A stretch of 64,000 nucleotides of DNA from the NCBI RefSeq assembly GCF_029360725.1, contig NZ_JARKMY010000001.1:1550001-1614000 (forward strand). The letters run 5' to 3'. Both the position numbers and the translations under genes were made by a program. Positions 41,419-50,853 of this stretch are shown here, one piece after another. The notes beneath the pieces were generated by a model. It was not told the DNA's origin. It made no database searches and saw only the letters and a program-made list of their open reading frames with translations. This stretch comes from Chryseolinea sp. H1M3-3 (GTDB lineage Bacteria > Bacteroidota > Bacteroidia > Cytophagales > Cyclobacteriaceae). Each line of letters opens with the position of its first letter. Position 1 is the first letter of the stretch.

Positions 41419-42426
41419 CTATTGGTACAGGCGCATCGTTTTACTGACCATCTCTTTCATCTGTTCTTTTAGCGATGAAGGCTCTAACACCTTTACTTCA
41501 GGGCCGTATGCGAGCAGCGTTTGTAATAGTTCATAGTTTGGAATGAGCTGCAGGGAGAGGATCATTCCACTGTTGTCATCGGAAATGATTTGTTGTGTAG
41601 CATGGAGATGTTGCGTTTTCAGATAATTGCTTTGAGACGGTGAAACCCATAAGCGTATTTCTTTTACTCCCGTGGTATTTATCGTGACGCCTATGGTATG
41701 ATCGAAATACTTTTGCACATCTATACCTTTATAGGGCTTGAAAGGAATTTTCTTATTTGTGATATTTTCAATCCGGTCGAGTGCCAGGATCAATTTACCG
41801 CGGCGGCGTTCGCTATACCCAAGTACATACCACCTGAATTTATATTCCTTCAGTAAGTAGGGATGGAATACATGTTCATTGACGGTAAGTTCATCAAATT
41901 TTTTATACGCAATCACGATAGGTTGTTGCTTGATGATCGCCTGGTAAAGTTTGTCAAAGTGTTCAATGCCTTTTGAGTATGGCATCTTTTCAAAATCCAC
42001 AACGGGATAATCGATGGAAGACTTTTTCGGCTTGACCTGTTGCATGACTACTTTATCAAGCTTGTCGAACATGCCCTCTACCTGGTTCAATACCTCCGCT
42101 CCCCGAAAGCGTTTAAAGGACTCCACTATGAGTTCAAAAGCTTCCAATTCATCTTCAGTCAGGGGAAGCTTGTCGATCGTGTAGTCAGGGTCGGTATAAT
42201 GATATCCTTTAAACTTTTTGGAATAAGCAATGGGGGCATGATAACCCAGGCTTTTATCGTAGCGCATGGCTTCGAGATCGTTCTCGATCGCCCGTTGTCC
42301 GACAGTAATGTCATGCTTTGCCAGTGCCGTTTTAAAATCATCGATTGTGGGATAGGGCTTTTTCTTATTGGTGATGCATGCGTTTATGATTTTATAACGC
42401 AGAAATGGATTTCTTCCGGCGGGCAT
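41419..42426 (-). CDS. WYL-domain transcriptional regulator
   Basis: A 335-aa protein: N-terminal winged helix (RNPFLRYKIINACITNKKKPYPTIDDFKTALAKHDITVGQRAIENDLEAMR), then a WYL domain (IVIAYKKF, FHPYLLKEYKFRWYVLGYSE) and a WCX C-terminus. WYL domains bind ligands, often single-stranded DNA or nucleotides, and control defence or stress genes. Its C-terminus is the clear homologue of the head of the fusion protein at 1-878. It is divergent from the uncharacterised gene pair at 42698-43567 across a promoter region. Confidence 0.93.
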   Translation of the reverse strand: MPAGRNPFLRYKIINACITNKKKPYPTIDDFKTALAKHDITVGQRAIENDLEAMRYDKSLGYHAPIAYSKKFKGYHYTDPDYTIDKLPLTEDELEAFELIVESFKRFRGAEVLNQVEGMFDKLDKVVMQQVKPKKSSIDYPVVDFEKMPYSKGIEHFDKLYQAIIKQQPIVIAYKKFDELTVNEHVFHPYLLKEYKFRWYVLGYSERRRGKLILALDRIENITNKKIPFKPYKGIDVQKYFDHTIGVTINTTGVKEIRLWVSPSQSNYLKTQHLHATQQIISDDNSGMILSLQLIPNYELLQTLLAYGPEVKVLEPSSLKEQMKEMVSKTMRLYQ

Positions 42427-42697
42427 AACTGGTAAATTTTATGTAAGATAGTTTCAAGCAATCATTTTTTTGACATATTTTTTTAGGGATGGCTTATTCC
42501 ACGCTGTTTTTTATTCGCCAATAGCGCCTAAAAAAATCTTTTCGCTGAGGATCAGGCAGTTGTAAAAAAAGAAGAAAAAATCTTTCATTATTTTTTACTC
42601 CGCAGATGCCATGCGGTGTGCCGACATACATTTGTAACATCATCCTGCAGGTGATAAAAATTTAAAACTATTTATTTAACATTTAAAAAAAATTACA
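42427..42697. promoter_or_regulatory. Divergent promoter region WYL gene / 42698 gene pair
   Basis: TACATTTG at 42627-42634 fits a TAnnTTTG -7 box for the rightward gene, about 64 bp before its ATG. A long A-rich stretch just before the ATG would suit strong translation. No clean -33 box or operator was assigned. Confidence 0.5.
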
Positions 42698-43258
42698 ATG
42701 GGTAAAATTAAAAACAACGTTGTCACTAAGGGATTTAGTGGCAAGTTCGGCGAGGACATTACGTTCCGCCAAGTAGACGGCAAAACTGTTTTTGCCAAAC
42801 GTACGCTTACTTCCGTAGCACCGTCTGAACGACAAACGCAGGTGCGAAATAAGTTTGCAGAAGCTTCGCAGTACGCAGCTGCGGCGATTGCAAATCCACA
42901 AGTGGGGCAGGACTATAAAATTATGGCCGCGCTTCAGGGTTTGAAAAGCGCTTATGTTGCGGCACTGACTGATTTTCTCAGTCAACCTGAGATAGGCGGT
43001 GTACACACCAGGGCCTACACTGGTAAAGTCGGCGACATGTTTACGATGACGTCTAAGATCCTTTACAAGATCACAGAAATCAAGGTCACTGTTTTACGCG
43101 CTGATGGCACTGTATTGGAGTCAGGTAAGGCAGAAGCCATTGAGCTCAAGTGGCGTTACGTCGCAACGGTGGCTAATCCCCAGGTTGCAGGAACGAAACT
43201 CGTGCTGGTGGCGCGTGACAGAGAAGGTAAAGAATCGACATTGGAACGGGTGCTGTAA
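42698..43258 (+). CDS. Uncharacterised Bacteroidota protein, first of a pair
   Basis: A 186-aa soluble basic protein. It starts with a conserved-looking block (GFSGKFGEDITFRQVDGKTVFAKR) and continues with alpha-helix-rich and beta-rich parts. No signal peptide or catalytic motif is seen. I recall such proteins as common but unnamed in this phylum, always near a small hydrophobic partner, as here. The partner gene starts 78 bp downstream. Confidence 0.65.
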   Translation: MGKIKNNVVTKGFSGKFGEDITFRQVDGKTVFAKRTLTSVAPSERQTQVRNKFAEASQYAAAAIANPQVGQDYKIMAALQGLKSAYVAALTDFLSQPEIGGVHTRAYTGKVGDMFTMTSKILYKITEIKVTVLRADGTVLESGKAEAIELKWRYVATVANPQVAGTKLVLVARDREGKESTLERVL

Positions 43259-43336
43259 AATCAGCGACTTCAAGGTCTTCAACCTTTGGCATCCTTGCGT
43301 CAAAATTAAAACTATGTTAAACTTAAATTTCAATTT

Positions 43337-43567
43337 ATGAGTATCATTAAAAGAATGAAGGCACCAACGCCTAAATTTTTCAGGGTCTTAAGAACAGTAG
43401 GCATTGCGTTAGCTGCAGCCGGCGGCACGTTGCTTACTGCACCGGTAGCACTCCCTGCAGTTGTTCTTTCCATCGCTGGCTATGTTTCAGTAGCAGGCGC
43501 TGTAATGACAGCAGTAAGTCAAACTGCGGTAGAATCTGAAAATTTACCTGAAAACGAGGTAGAGTAA
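43337..43567 (+). CDS. Small hydrophobic protein, second of a pair
   Basis: A 76-aa protein: a short basic head (RMKAPTPKFFRVLRTVG) followed by two hydrophobic helices (IALAAAGGTLLTAPVALPAVV, SIAGYVSVAGAVMTAVSQ) and an acidic tail. Size and shape resemble holins or pore-forming peptides, but no homologue is named. It ends 52 bp before a strong terminator, closing a two-gene unit. Confidence 0.7.
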   Translation: MSIIKRMKAPTPKFFRVLRTVGIALAAAGGTLLTAPVALPAVVLSIAGYVSVAGAVMTAVSQTAVESENLPENEVE

Positions 43568-43618
43568 CATACGGAAAAATCACTAATTTCTTTAAGAAAA
43601 TGAGTCAATATGACATCT

Positions 43619-43650
43619 GCGTCACGCCAGAGAGCGTGACGCTTCTTTTT
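43619..43650 (+). terminator. Intrinsic terminator after the 42698-43567 unit
   Basis: Stem GCGTCACGC (43619-43627) with GCGTGACGC (43634-43642), then a T-run. It also serves as a boundary to the convergent ThuA gene. Confidence 0.9.
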
Positions 43651-43706
43651 ACTGGGATTTATGGATTGGCGGGTTTTCTTGATTGATTTCTTCGATAATC
43701 CCCGTC

Positions 43707-44534
43707 CTATTTTTTCTCCGCCAACCAGCGTAAGCCATTCATGATCAACTTATTTTGCGCCTCGCTGGAGAATGATGATGACAGTGCCTTGTTAGTTCCA
43801 CCATAATCCATGTCGTTATGTCCCATGTTAAAATACAACATGTTAAATTTCTTGTTGGTCCATACTACCGGATAATAACCTTCGTGCCAGATCTCGTGAG
43901 CTTTCGGACCGGTGCCCAGTGGAAAACTGGATGAATCGATGGATAGCAATATCCGTATGTCTTTGTTTTTCGCGAGATCATTCTGCCAACTATACCACTC
44001 ATTGGGGGCTGCCTGAAATATTTTAGGTAGTCCATCCGTTGCCTGATGTTTTAATTCCACCTTGAGTTTAGCCCTGGTTGGTCTCCAAGTATTTCCCTTG
44101 TATTGTCCGGAACCGAGGAGTTTTTCGTGATACCAATCCCAATTCTGCGGATAAATTGATGGCGTTAAGGCGAATGCCGCAAAGTGAAATCCCATCCATG
44201 CCCCCCCTTGCTCCATGTATGTTTGAAAAGCTGCCCGCTGTACGGAATCTTCCGGTCGCGTATCCAGGAATAACACGACATCATATTTTTTCAAAACATC
44301 CGCTTTTAAATTGCTCCAGTCATTGGTAGAGTCATACTGGAAATTATTTTTTTGCCCTTGTTCCCAAAACCATTTGTTTGCTTCATGAACGAAGCTAATG
44401 TGCGCAGGATCATGTTGCGCAGTGAAGAACCCAATCACCCGAAACGACTTCTCAGGTGTAGTTTGCCCATGTAGGTCGATGACCAGCGAAAGGAAGAAAA
44501 GTATTTGAAGTATTGGAAGGTTTTTGATCCGCAT
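43707..44534 (-). CDS. ThuA-domain protein, secreted
   Basis: A 275-aa protein with a signal peptide (IKNLPILQILFFLSLVIDLHG). The ThuA fold is clear: FRVIGFFTAQHDPAHISFVHEANKWF, KYDVVLFLDTRP, GGAWMGFHFAAF and MLYFNMGHNDMDYGG. These proteins are thought to act on trehalose or related sugars; the active site is not firmly known. Confidence 0.9.
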   Translation of the reverse strand: MRIKNLPILQILFFLSLVIDLHGQTTPEKSFRVIGFFTAQHDPAHISFVHEANKWFWEQGQKNNFQYDSTNDWSNLKADVLKKYDVVLFLDTRPEDSVQRAAFQTYMEQGGAWMGFHFAAFALTPSIYPQNWDWYHEKLLGSGQYKGNTWRPTRAKLKVELKHQATDGLPKIFQAAPNEWYSWQNDLAKNKDIRILLSIDSSSFPLGTGPKAHEIWHEGYYPVVWTNKKFNMLYFNMGHNDMDYGGTNKALSSSFSSEAQNKLIMNGLRWLAEKK

Positions 44535-44547
44535 AATAGTCTGAACT

Positions 44548-44741
44548 GGGATTTATTGATGAAAGGATTTGACGGGGATTTATTGATTGAAGGGATTTCT
44601 TTGATTGGCTGTTCTTGGTTTTGAGGCGACTCTCAATATTCACCGCGACCCGTCTTGATTCTCCCAACCATCCTACCACCCAGTCCAAGTCAATCTCAAA
44701 AGTTCATTAATCCCAGCGACCAATCAAAGTCAATCTCAAAA
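44548..44741. repeat. Short direct repeats left of GxxExxY gene
   Basis: GGGATTTATTGAT occurs at 44548-44560 and 44575-44587; AAGTCAATCTCAAAA at 44687-44701 and 44727-44741. They lie next to the GxxExxY gene, with further repeats on its other side. Confidence 0.6.
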
Positions 44742-44759
44742 ATCCCTATAATACCAGTC

Positions 44760-45215
44760 TTATTTTGGTACCCTATACTTATTCTGAAGCCTTCGATATT
44801 GCAAAGATGTAGCCCCGAAGTTGATAAGCAAGGCTACTTCAAGTTCGAAAGCTTCTAGGTAATTAATAGCTTGAGCGAGGTGAACATTTTCAAGTTGCGT
44901 AGTCGCCTTTAATTCAACCAAAAACTTTTCTTCAACGGGAAAGTCAACTCTTTTGGTACCCACCAGGACCTCTTCATAGAAAACGGTCTGTTCTTTTTCT
45001 CTTTCAAAATTGAATCCGAGTTTTTTCAATTCGATTTCAAGACATCTTTGGTAAATAACTTCATGAAATCCATTTCCCAGATAACGATGAATCTTCATAG
45101 AAGCCCCGATAATTTTTTCGGTGACATCCGCATACAGGTATACATAAAACACGATAACTAAGGCCAATCCCCCACAATTTTCCGGAGTTTTCAATACTGC
45201 ACCCCTCTTAATCAT
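44760..45215 (-). CDS. GxxExxY protein
   Basis: A 151-aa protein named for its motif, seen here as GFHEVIY near residue 50, in YADVTEKIIGASMKIHRYLGNGFHEVIYQRCLEIELKK. A second segment (RVDFPVEEKFLVELKATTQLENVHLAQAINYLEA) has the D-E-K spacing of PD-(D/E)XK nucleases. The family is widespread, often in repeated or mobile settings. The N-terminal 25 residues are unusual, so a later start is possible. Confidence 0.88.
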   Translation of the reverse strand: MIKRGAVLKTPENCGGLALVIVFYVYLYADVTEKIIGASMKIHRYLGNGFHEVIYQRCLEIELKKLGFNFEREKEQTVFYEEVLVGTKRVDFPVEEKFLVELKATTQLENVHLAQAINYLEAFELEVALLINFGATSLQYRRLQNKYRVPK

Positions 45216-45383
45216 CCGAGCGCATCATCAAAATCATCAATCAAACTTTATTTCCCAAATGCCCCATTCCCAGTACTTTGACAAGGAATGCAGATATTTT
45301 TAAGTAGCTCAAACAACACATTATTTATCAAAAATACATACTCAGCGCTGACACGCCTCTTAATCATCCCAACACATTATCAA
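45205..45383. repeat. Short direct repeats right of GxxExxY gene
   Basis: Two related blocks of the form CCTCTTAATCATCC, at 45205-45232 and 45356-45383. They are C/T- and A-rich and of unknown origin. Confidence 0.5.
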
Positions 45384-45486
45384 TGCATCAATCAAAGTTC
45401 AATCCCCCAAATCCCCTCAATCCCCGTCAGAATTACCCACCACCACGGATACCCCACTCACCGTTCTTTCCCTTTATTTGTACGTT

Positions 45487-46155
45487 ATGGAAAACGCAGG
45501 TATTTTTAAATTCTTCAAACCAAAGCGATTGAACCTGACACGGATCATTCTCGTTGACGACCACGCCATTTTACTCGACGGCATCAAAAGCCTCCTGGAA
45601 AAAGAACAGCATCTTCGCGTTGACCGATCTTTTTTGTCAGCGGAAGAAACCTTGAAATATCTGGAGACTCAGGACGCCGATTTACTCATCACGGATTTTA
45701 ACCTGCCTGGAATGGACGGGTTGTCACTTATCCATACAGTTAAACGGATAAGGCCAGATATGCGCATCGTTGTACTGAGTATGCACAATGAAATTCACCT
45801 CGTCAAGGAAATTCTGAAGGCGGGGGTCAATGCCTTTATACTGAAGAACGATTCTCACCAGGACTTGCTTCTGGCCATCGACGACGTTATGAACGGAAAG
45901 GTGTTTCTGAGCAGTGAGGTGAATCGCATGCTAATACAAAATCTCCAGAATCCTGATGAAGGAAAGTTGCTCACAGATCGTGAACGTGAGATCGTTAAAC
46001 TGATTGCAAAGGAATATTCCAACAAGAACATCGCGGAAGAACTATTCATCAGCGAAAGGACCGTCGAGACGCACAGAAAAAATATTTTCCGGAAGACAGG
46101 AACGAACTCACTGGTCGGTTTGATCAAGTTCGCTTATGCCAATAACCTTATATGA
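45487..46155 (+). CDS. NarL/FixJ-type response regulator
   Basis: 222 aa from 45487 (MENAGIFKFF). Receiver domain with phospho-acceptor D in LLITDFNLPGMDGLSLIH and the switch lysine in FILKND; LuxR-type HTH at the C-terminus (LTDREREIVKLIAKEYSNKNIAEELFISERTVETHRKNIFRKT). The cognate kinase is the gene directly downstream. A TTTATTTG-like box lies just before the ATG. Confidence 0.93.
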   Translation: MENAGIFKFFKPKRLNLTRIILVDDHAILLDGIKSLLEKEQHLRVDRSFLSAEETLKYLETQDADLLITDFNLPGMDGLSLIHTVKRIRPDMRIVVLSMHNEIHLVKEILKAGVNAFILKNDSHQDLLLAIDDVMNGKVFLSSEVNRMLIQNLQNPDEGKLLTDREREIVKLIAKEYSNKNIAEELFISERTVETHRKNIFRKTGTNSLVGLIKFAYANNLI

Positions 46156-46236
46156 CACTAACCAATTTTCTTCGTGACGTTTCTTTTCCATACGGAGATT
46201 CTCCATATTCATGGTAAAGTATTTACCTACCTGACG

Positions 46237-48255
46237 ATGGCGCAAGTTAAATCCCTCTCTTCGTTCCTCCTGTTATCGATCACCTTTAGTTTATCGGTCG
46301 CGCAGACATCAGCACCGCGGCTGGATAGTCTCGCGCGGGTAGCCAGCCTTCACAAAAGCGACACGTTAGGCGTCCTTGCCTATGCAGACCTTTGTTATGA
46401 ATATCGTTTTATCAACCAGGATTCTGCGTTACGATTTGGTGAAGAAGGAATAACGCTGGGGAAAAAACTTGGATTTAAAACAGGACTCGCACAGGTCTAT
46501 AGTGATGCTGCATTTATTTATTATGACCGCAGCGATTTCCAAGCTGCGTTGTCGTATTGGTCGTCAGCGCTTAGCCTTCGCATGGAATTAAAGGATAGTC
46601 CGCGGGTGGCCAGTTTACAGCTGAAACTCGGCGGTGCTCATTTCAGGGCAGGAAACTATAATGAAGCCTTGCGCTTTCAGCTAGACGCCTTAAGGTCTTA
46701 CGAAGCACTGAACATGCCACAAGGCATAGCCCAGGCGTTGAATAATGTCGCCGCTGTGTATGAACAGCAACTGCACATCGATAAGGCACTGGAATATTAT
46801 CAGCGGGCATTTGATATCCATCAGCGAACCAATAATGCGCATCAGATGGGTATTACCCTGATCAATATTGGAAACGTTAACTTCAGGAAGCATGACTATC
46901 GTCCCGCCAAAGTGAATTATCAACGGGCCATTGGGCTCTTGCCAGAGAATGCTGACCCAGGGAGCAAAGCTATTGCACTGAATAACCTTTCAGAGATCTA
47001 TACACTTGAAAATAGAAATGACAGTGCGCTTTATTATTCAGAAAAAGCGCTGGCCCTGCGTAAAAAGACTGGCGATTTTTCGGGGATGATTTCCAGCTTG
47101 AACATGATGGGCCGCATCCATACCCGGATGGGAAACTATAGGATGGGAGAAAAGTATTTGCTTGAAGGTCTTGATTCTGCGAATAAGAAAAGCATCCTGC
47201 CTGAAAAAGGAAAGATTTACCTGAATCTTTATGAGCACTACAAGCAGCAGGGCAATTGGAAAAAAAGTCTCGAATCGCATGTGAACTATGCCATGATCCA
47301 GGATTCACTGTTGAATGAATCCGGTCGCAAGGAGATCGCTGCCTTGCAGGTGCAATATGAGACAGCCAAGAAGGAGCAACAAATAGCGGCGCAGGCCGCG
47401 GCTCTGTCGGAAAAGGAGTTGCGGATTGAAAGGGACTTCATCGTTATCGCCGCACTGGTTGTAACGCTGGCGCTATCGGCCGTTGTTTTTATGCTCCTGC
47501 GCAGCCGTCAGCGCCGAAAAGAGGAAGTGGTAAGGAAGGAAGGTGAGATCGCATTGCGGGAGGCATATATCAGAGCTTCTATAGAATCGCAGGAAAACGA
47601 ACGTAAACGATTCGCGCGTGATCTTCATGATGGAATGGGTCAATGGATATCCTCCCTGAAGCTCGCCTTGTCAGAGATACACGAGGCTAGAACGGATGCG
47701 CAAAAGGTTGAAGTCCTGGAGCGAAGTGATCGCATCATGAAGGATATCAATCATGAATTCCGGAGTATTGCTTTCAATCTGATGCCCTACACGCTGATTC
47801 ATTATGGATTGAAACCAGCGGTGGAGGAAATGGTAACCAGACTCAATGCGTCGGGCAAAACATTTTTTTCGGTGACAGCTTTTGATTTCCCTGGCAGGCT
47901 TAGGGAACTGGAGGAGATCTCGCTTTACCGCGTAATTCAGGAATGGACCAATAACATTTTAAAGTATGCCCACGCTTCCAAAGTAGAGATACAACTCACA
48001 GGCCATGACGATGAACTGGTTATCATGATTGAAGACGATGGCAAAGGTTTCAATGTTCAGACGCTCTATACTGGCATGGGAAATGGCTGGAAAAATATTC
48101 AGTCGCGAATGAACCTTATCAAAGGAAGTGTTCATATTGACTCTGATCCCCAACGTCATGGCACGAGCTTCACGATCAGAGCGATTGGCGTTAAAGCGAC
48201 CTCAAGAGAGCAGTCCGTTGAAAATGAAAACAGTCATACAAAACATCTGGCCTGA
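46237..48255 (+). CDS. TPR sensor histidine kinase, HisKA_3 type
   Basis: 672 aa from 46237 (signal peptide MAQVKSLSSFLLLSITFSLS). Periplasmic-type TPR repeats up to ~residue 400, one membrane helix (FIVIAALVVTLALSAVVFMLL), then FARDLHDGMGQW with phospho-accepting H464 and a GHKL ATPase (DDGKGFNVQTLYTGMGNGWKNIQSR). It pairs with the response regulator just upstream to form a two-component system; the signal is unknown. Confidence 0.92.
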   Translation: MAQVKSLSSFLLLSITFSLSVAQTSAPRLDSLARVASLHKSDTLGVLAYADLCYEYRFINQDSALRFGEEGITLGKKLGFKTGLAQVYSDAAFIYYDRSDFQAALSYWSSALSLRMELKDSPRVASLQLKLGGAHFRAGNYNEALRFQLDALRSYEALNMPQGIAQALNNVAAVYEQQLHIDKALEYYQRAFDIHQRTNNAHQMGITLINIGNVNFRKHDYRPAKVNYQRAIGLLPENADPGSKAIALNNLSEIYTLENRNDSALYYSEKALALRKKTGDFSGMISSLNMMGRIHTRMGNYRMGEKYLLEGLDSANKKSILPEKGKIYLNLYEHYKQQGNWKKSLESHVNYAMIQDSLLNESGRKEIAALQVQYETAKKEQQIAAQAAALSEKELRIERDFIVIAALVVTLALSAVVFMLLRSRQRRKEEVVRKEGEIALREAYIRASIESQENERKRFARDLHDGMGQWISSLKLALSEIHEARTDAQKVEVLERSDRIMKDINHEFRSIAFNLMPYTLIHYGLKPAVEEMVTRLNASGKTFFSVTAFDFPGRLRELEEISLYRVIQEWTNNILKYAHASKVEIQLTGHDDELVIMIEDDGKGFNVQTLYTGMGNGWKNIQSRMNLIKGSVHIDSDPQRHGTSFTIRAIGVKATSREQSVENENSHTKHLA

Positions 48256-48400
48256 CAAACTCCGTCTCGGCTGACATCCTGATAAGCCTATATCCGTGTT
48301 GGTGGGTATATCAAAATCCAGGCGGGGCGGTATTTCGTCTACCCCACATTAGCGGGACCTTTACTTACCAAACAGTAAAGTGAAACCTTAAACCAATTGT

Positions 48401-49456
48401 ATGACAAACAGATTTTTTGCTGCGATCATGCTTAGCATGATGGTCGTGAGCGTATGGGCACAATCATTAGGGGAATTTAAACCTACCGACACTTCGTATG
48501 GACTCAATAAGATCGCGAAGTCTAAGACCAACCGTATCTACATTGCGGGCTTTGACGTCAATTTCCAGGTGTACAATGAGAAACAAGACTATCGGCAAGG
48601 TGGCGCGATGATGGGGGGCGGCATGCGTGGGGATGCATTGGCAGAAGTTTCTGTCGGGCTAGAAGGATTGGATGAGAAGACCGTTCAGGAAATAACGGAT
48701 AAGCTATACAAAGATTATATCGCCAAACTGGAAGCAAAAGGGCTTAACATTATCACCGCGGACGAAGCCGCTAAAACGGACAGCTATGATGGCTTCATGC
48801 GTATAAAAGGTGGGGCCGTCACCATGGCTGAGATCCCGGGGGTGATGAGTTGTTCACCGACAGGTTATGAATTTTTTGTTAAAGATGTGAACAAGGATGG
48901 CAAGTCTAAGAAAGGCGGATTTCTGGGCAATCAGGCGATGATGTACCCCAAGCTTTCCAAAGAATTAGGCGATGCCATTGTTGGTACGGTTGACCTTACC
49001 GTACTTTTTATCTCAGAACAAGATGGTTTTAAAGGCAATGGTGCCAAAGTAAAAGTGAAGACTTCCCTTCGCCTGATTGGTCGTGAGGCCGTGACCATGA
49101 CATCTGATGCGAAGATCAAAATGAAAGGCCAGAACACCATTACAATGGTAGTGAGTGACGTCTCTTTCTACCATGGTAAAGCTGGAGCAGGTGCGACATC
49201 GGTGTACCAGGGGACGCTCTCAAGACCACTTGCTATTCTCGGCGTGCTGGATGATGAAAAGGTTACAAGCTATGCGCGTGGCGGAACGTCGGCAGGGACA
49301 GCGACGATCTACGGAACATTCTATAGCGTACGGAACGATAAAACAAAAAATGCCAAGATTGTAAATGTAGATCCTGTGAAATACAGTGAGGGCGTCTATG
49401 CCGCTGCCAATAAATTCATGACGTACCATACCGATGAATTTCTGAAATCACTTTAA
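48401..49456 (+). CDS. Secreted hypothetical protein
   Basis: A 351-aa protein with a signal peptide (NRFFAAIMLSMMVVSVWA). Glycine/methionine run GGAMMGGGMRGD near residue 67, then a beta-rich body. No family recognised. It lies downstream of the two-component pair, 145 bp after its stop, and is followed by a strong terminator, so it is the last gene before the strand change and a possible target of the system. Confidence 0.75.
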   Translation: MTNRFFAAIMLSMMVVSVWAQSLGEFKPTDTSYGLNKIAKSKTNRIYIAGFDVNFQVYNEKQDYRQGGAMMGGGMRGDALAEVSVGLEGLDEKTVQEITDKLYKDYIAKLEAKGLNIITADEAAKTDSYDGFMRIKGGAVTMAEIPGVMSCSPTGYEFFVKDVNKDGKSKKGGFLGNQAMMYPKLSKELGDAIVGTVDLTVLFISEQDGFKGNGAKVKVKTSLRLIGREAVTMTSDAKIKMKGQNTITMVVSDVSFYHGKAGAGATSVYQGTLSRPLAILGVLDDEKVTSYARGGTSAGTATIYGTFYSVRNDKTKNAKIVNVDPVKYSEGVYAAANKFMTYHTDEFLKSL

Positions 49457-49504
49457 GATCGCACGAGGAATTTTCTGATCGTTGTCTGTAAAGTTGGAAT
49501 ATAG

Positions 49505-49535
49505 ACACCGGAGGGTTACGGCTCCGGTGTTTCTT
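49505..49535 (+). terminator. Intrinsic terminator
   Basis: Stem ACACCGGAG (49505-49513) with CTCCGGTGT (49522-49530), then TTCTTT. It ends the transcript of the secreted protein gene. Confidence 0.88.
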
Positions 49536-49585
49536 TAGAAATCGGGCCGCGGGATTGATTGAAGAACTTGTCCTTCTTTAGCTAG

Positions 49586-50149
49586 CTAGTTTTTGTGAGT
49601 TTCTCCTACTGTTAGTACTGTCGCTACAGTTTTGGCCAGGAGTTGAACTCCTTTTATTTCGTTGTCGGAGGGGACACGCCTTTCTATAAAATAGGTTCCG
49701 AAGGTGCCAAGGACCTTACCGCTTGTATCTAATATAGGCATACTCCACGCTCCTTTAAATCCAAGGGCGAGTGGAAGATGCCGCAGTTCCGCCCATTTAT
49801 TGTCGTCAATAAAATTTTCAGTGATTACCATCTGGCCGGTTGCAGCAGCTGCGGCGCAGGTTCCAACTTTAGCGTGTGGCTTTAAACCATCAATAGCTTT
49901 TAAATAGTCGGAAGGAAGTCTGGGCGAAGCGCCATTTCGAAGCAAGCCGTCTTTGTCCAATAGCAGAATGGATGACACAGTACCACTGCCAGCGGCCATC
50001 TCTGCAGCAGATGTGAGATAGGCAAGGATTACTTCTGTTTCTATCCCCTCGTCAATCATCTTCGTTGCCCGGTCACTGGCGTGTTCGTACATGCTCATAC
50101 TACGAATGTAAAAAAATTCGGCTTCACTGATGACGATATCTAAAACCAT
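49586..50149 (-). CDS. GAF-domain protein
   Basis: A 187-aa protein with a GAF fold: SGTVSSILLLDKDGLLRNGASPRLPSDYLKAIDGL, KVGTCAAAAATGQMVITENFIDDNKWAEL and SMPILDTSGKVLGTFGTYF. It has no output domain, so it is a stand-alone ligand- or redox-sensing unit. The 12 residues after the N-terminal block are acidic. A single gene with 120 bp upstream to DUF4268. Confidence 0.9.
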   Translation of the reverse strand: MVLDIVISEAEFFYIRSMSMYEHASDRATKMIDEGIETEVILAYLTSAAEMAAGSGTVSSILLLDKDGLLRNGASPRLPSDYLKAIDGLKPHAKVGTCAAAAATGQMVITENFIDDNKWAELRHLPLALGFKGAWSMPILDTSGKVLGTFGTYFIERRVPSDNEIKGVQLLAKTVATVLTVGETHKN

Positions 50150-50269
50150 TTTTTGTATGCGGAGGCTGTTCGTTACACAGTCCGTACATTGGCTGAATAA
50201 GGTAACTTGTTATAGTCCAACGCTCCAATGAACTATTAGCGTAAAATATTGAGATCAGACCAGTCGTCT

Positions 50270-50731
50270 CTAATGCAACGCATGAAAAGTATGTTTTGCG
50301 TTTTCCCAGAAGCTGTCCAACGCAATAATTCTTTGCTTAAAAAATGAAATCAGTTCGGGCCACTGATCTTTATTAAAAACCGAGACGTCTGAAATTTCTT
50401 TGTAGATTCTGGTGGTCACATTTCCATCCGCAGTGGGTGTATGCAACTGCCATTCCCATTCTTCCTGCAACGTAGCATGAAGAAGTTCTTTCAATTCCAG
50501 GAATTGCTCAAAATACAATTCCTGAATTCCGGGATCAGCATGTTGAATGGCAATGTAAATCATAGCCGACTTTGCACCAGCGTCCATACGGAAATAAACA
50601 TTCTTGACCCGCGTATGATAGTTTACCCAATTAATCCTATTACCCTCTGCCGACGGTATTGGACTCATGTATTTTCCAAAGGTGGTCCAGAATTCCTGCT
50701 TGATAAGCGATGCTTGCTCCCGGGTAAACAT
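50270..50731 (-). CDS. DUF4268 protein
   Basis: A 153-aa protein matching DUF4268: FTREQASLIKQEFWTTFGKYMSPIPSAEGNRINWVNYHTRVKNVYFRMDAG and a C-terminal segment DQWPELISFFKQRIIALDSFWENAK. The family is uncharacterised and often near nuclease or defence genes; here it stands alone. Confidence 0.85.
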   Translation of the reverse strand: MFTREQASLIKQEFWTTFGKYMSPIPSAEGNRINWVNYHTRVKNVYFRMDAGAKSAMIYIAIQHADPGIQELYFEQFLELKELLHATLQEEWEWQLHTPTADGNVTTRIYKEISDVSVFNKDQWPELISFFKQRIIALDSFWENAKHTFHALH

Positions 50732-50750
50732 GGTGCCAAGATAGCGATCA

Positions 50751-50819
50751 ATATCACATCCTTACGGGACTTCGGCTTTCTTTAGGATTGATGCTACCGA
50801 TATCATATCCCTACGGGAC
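50751..50819. repeat. Two-copy 20-bp repeat
   Basis: ATATCACATCCTTACGGGAC at 50751-50770 and ATATCATATCCCTACGGGAC at 50800-50819, 49 bp apart. Two copies only, no leader. Confidence 0.6.
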
Positions 50820-50853
50820 CTTCTGTCCTTTCCCCTGACCTGGGAATCGGTAG

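Noticed and set aside
50751-50819. CRISPR array
   Set aside because: Only two repeat copies, 49 bp apart, with no further copies, leader or cas genes.
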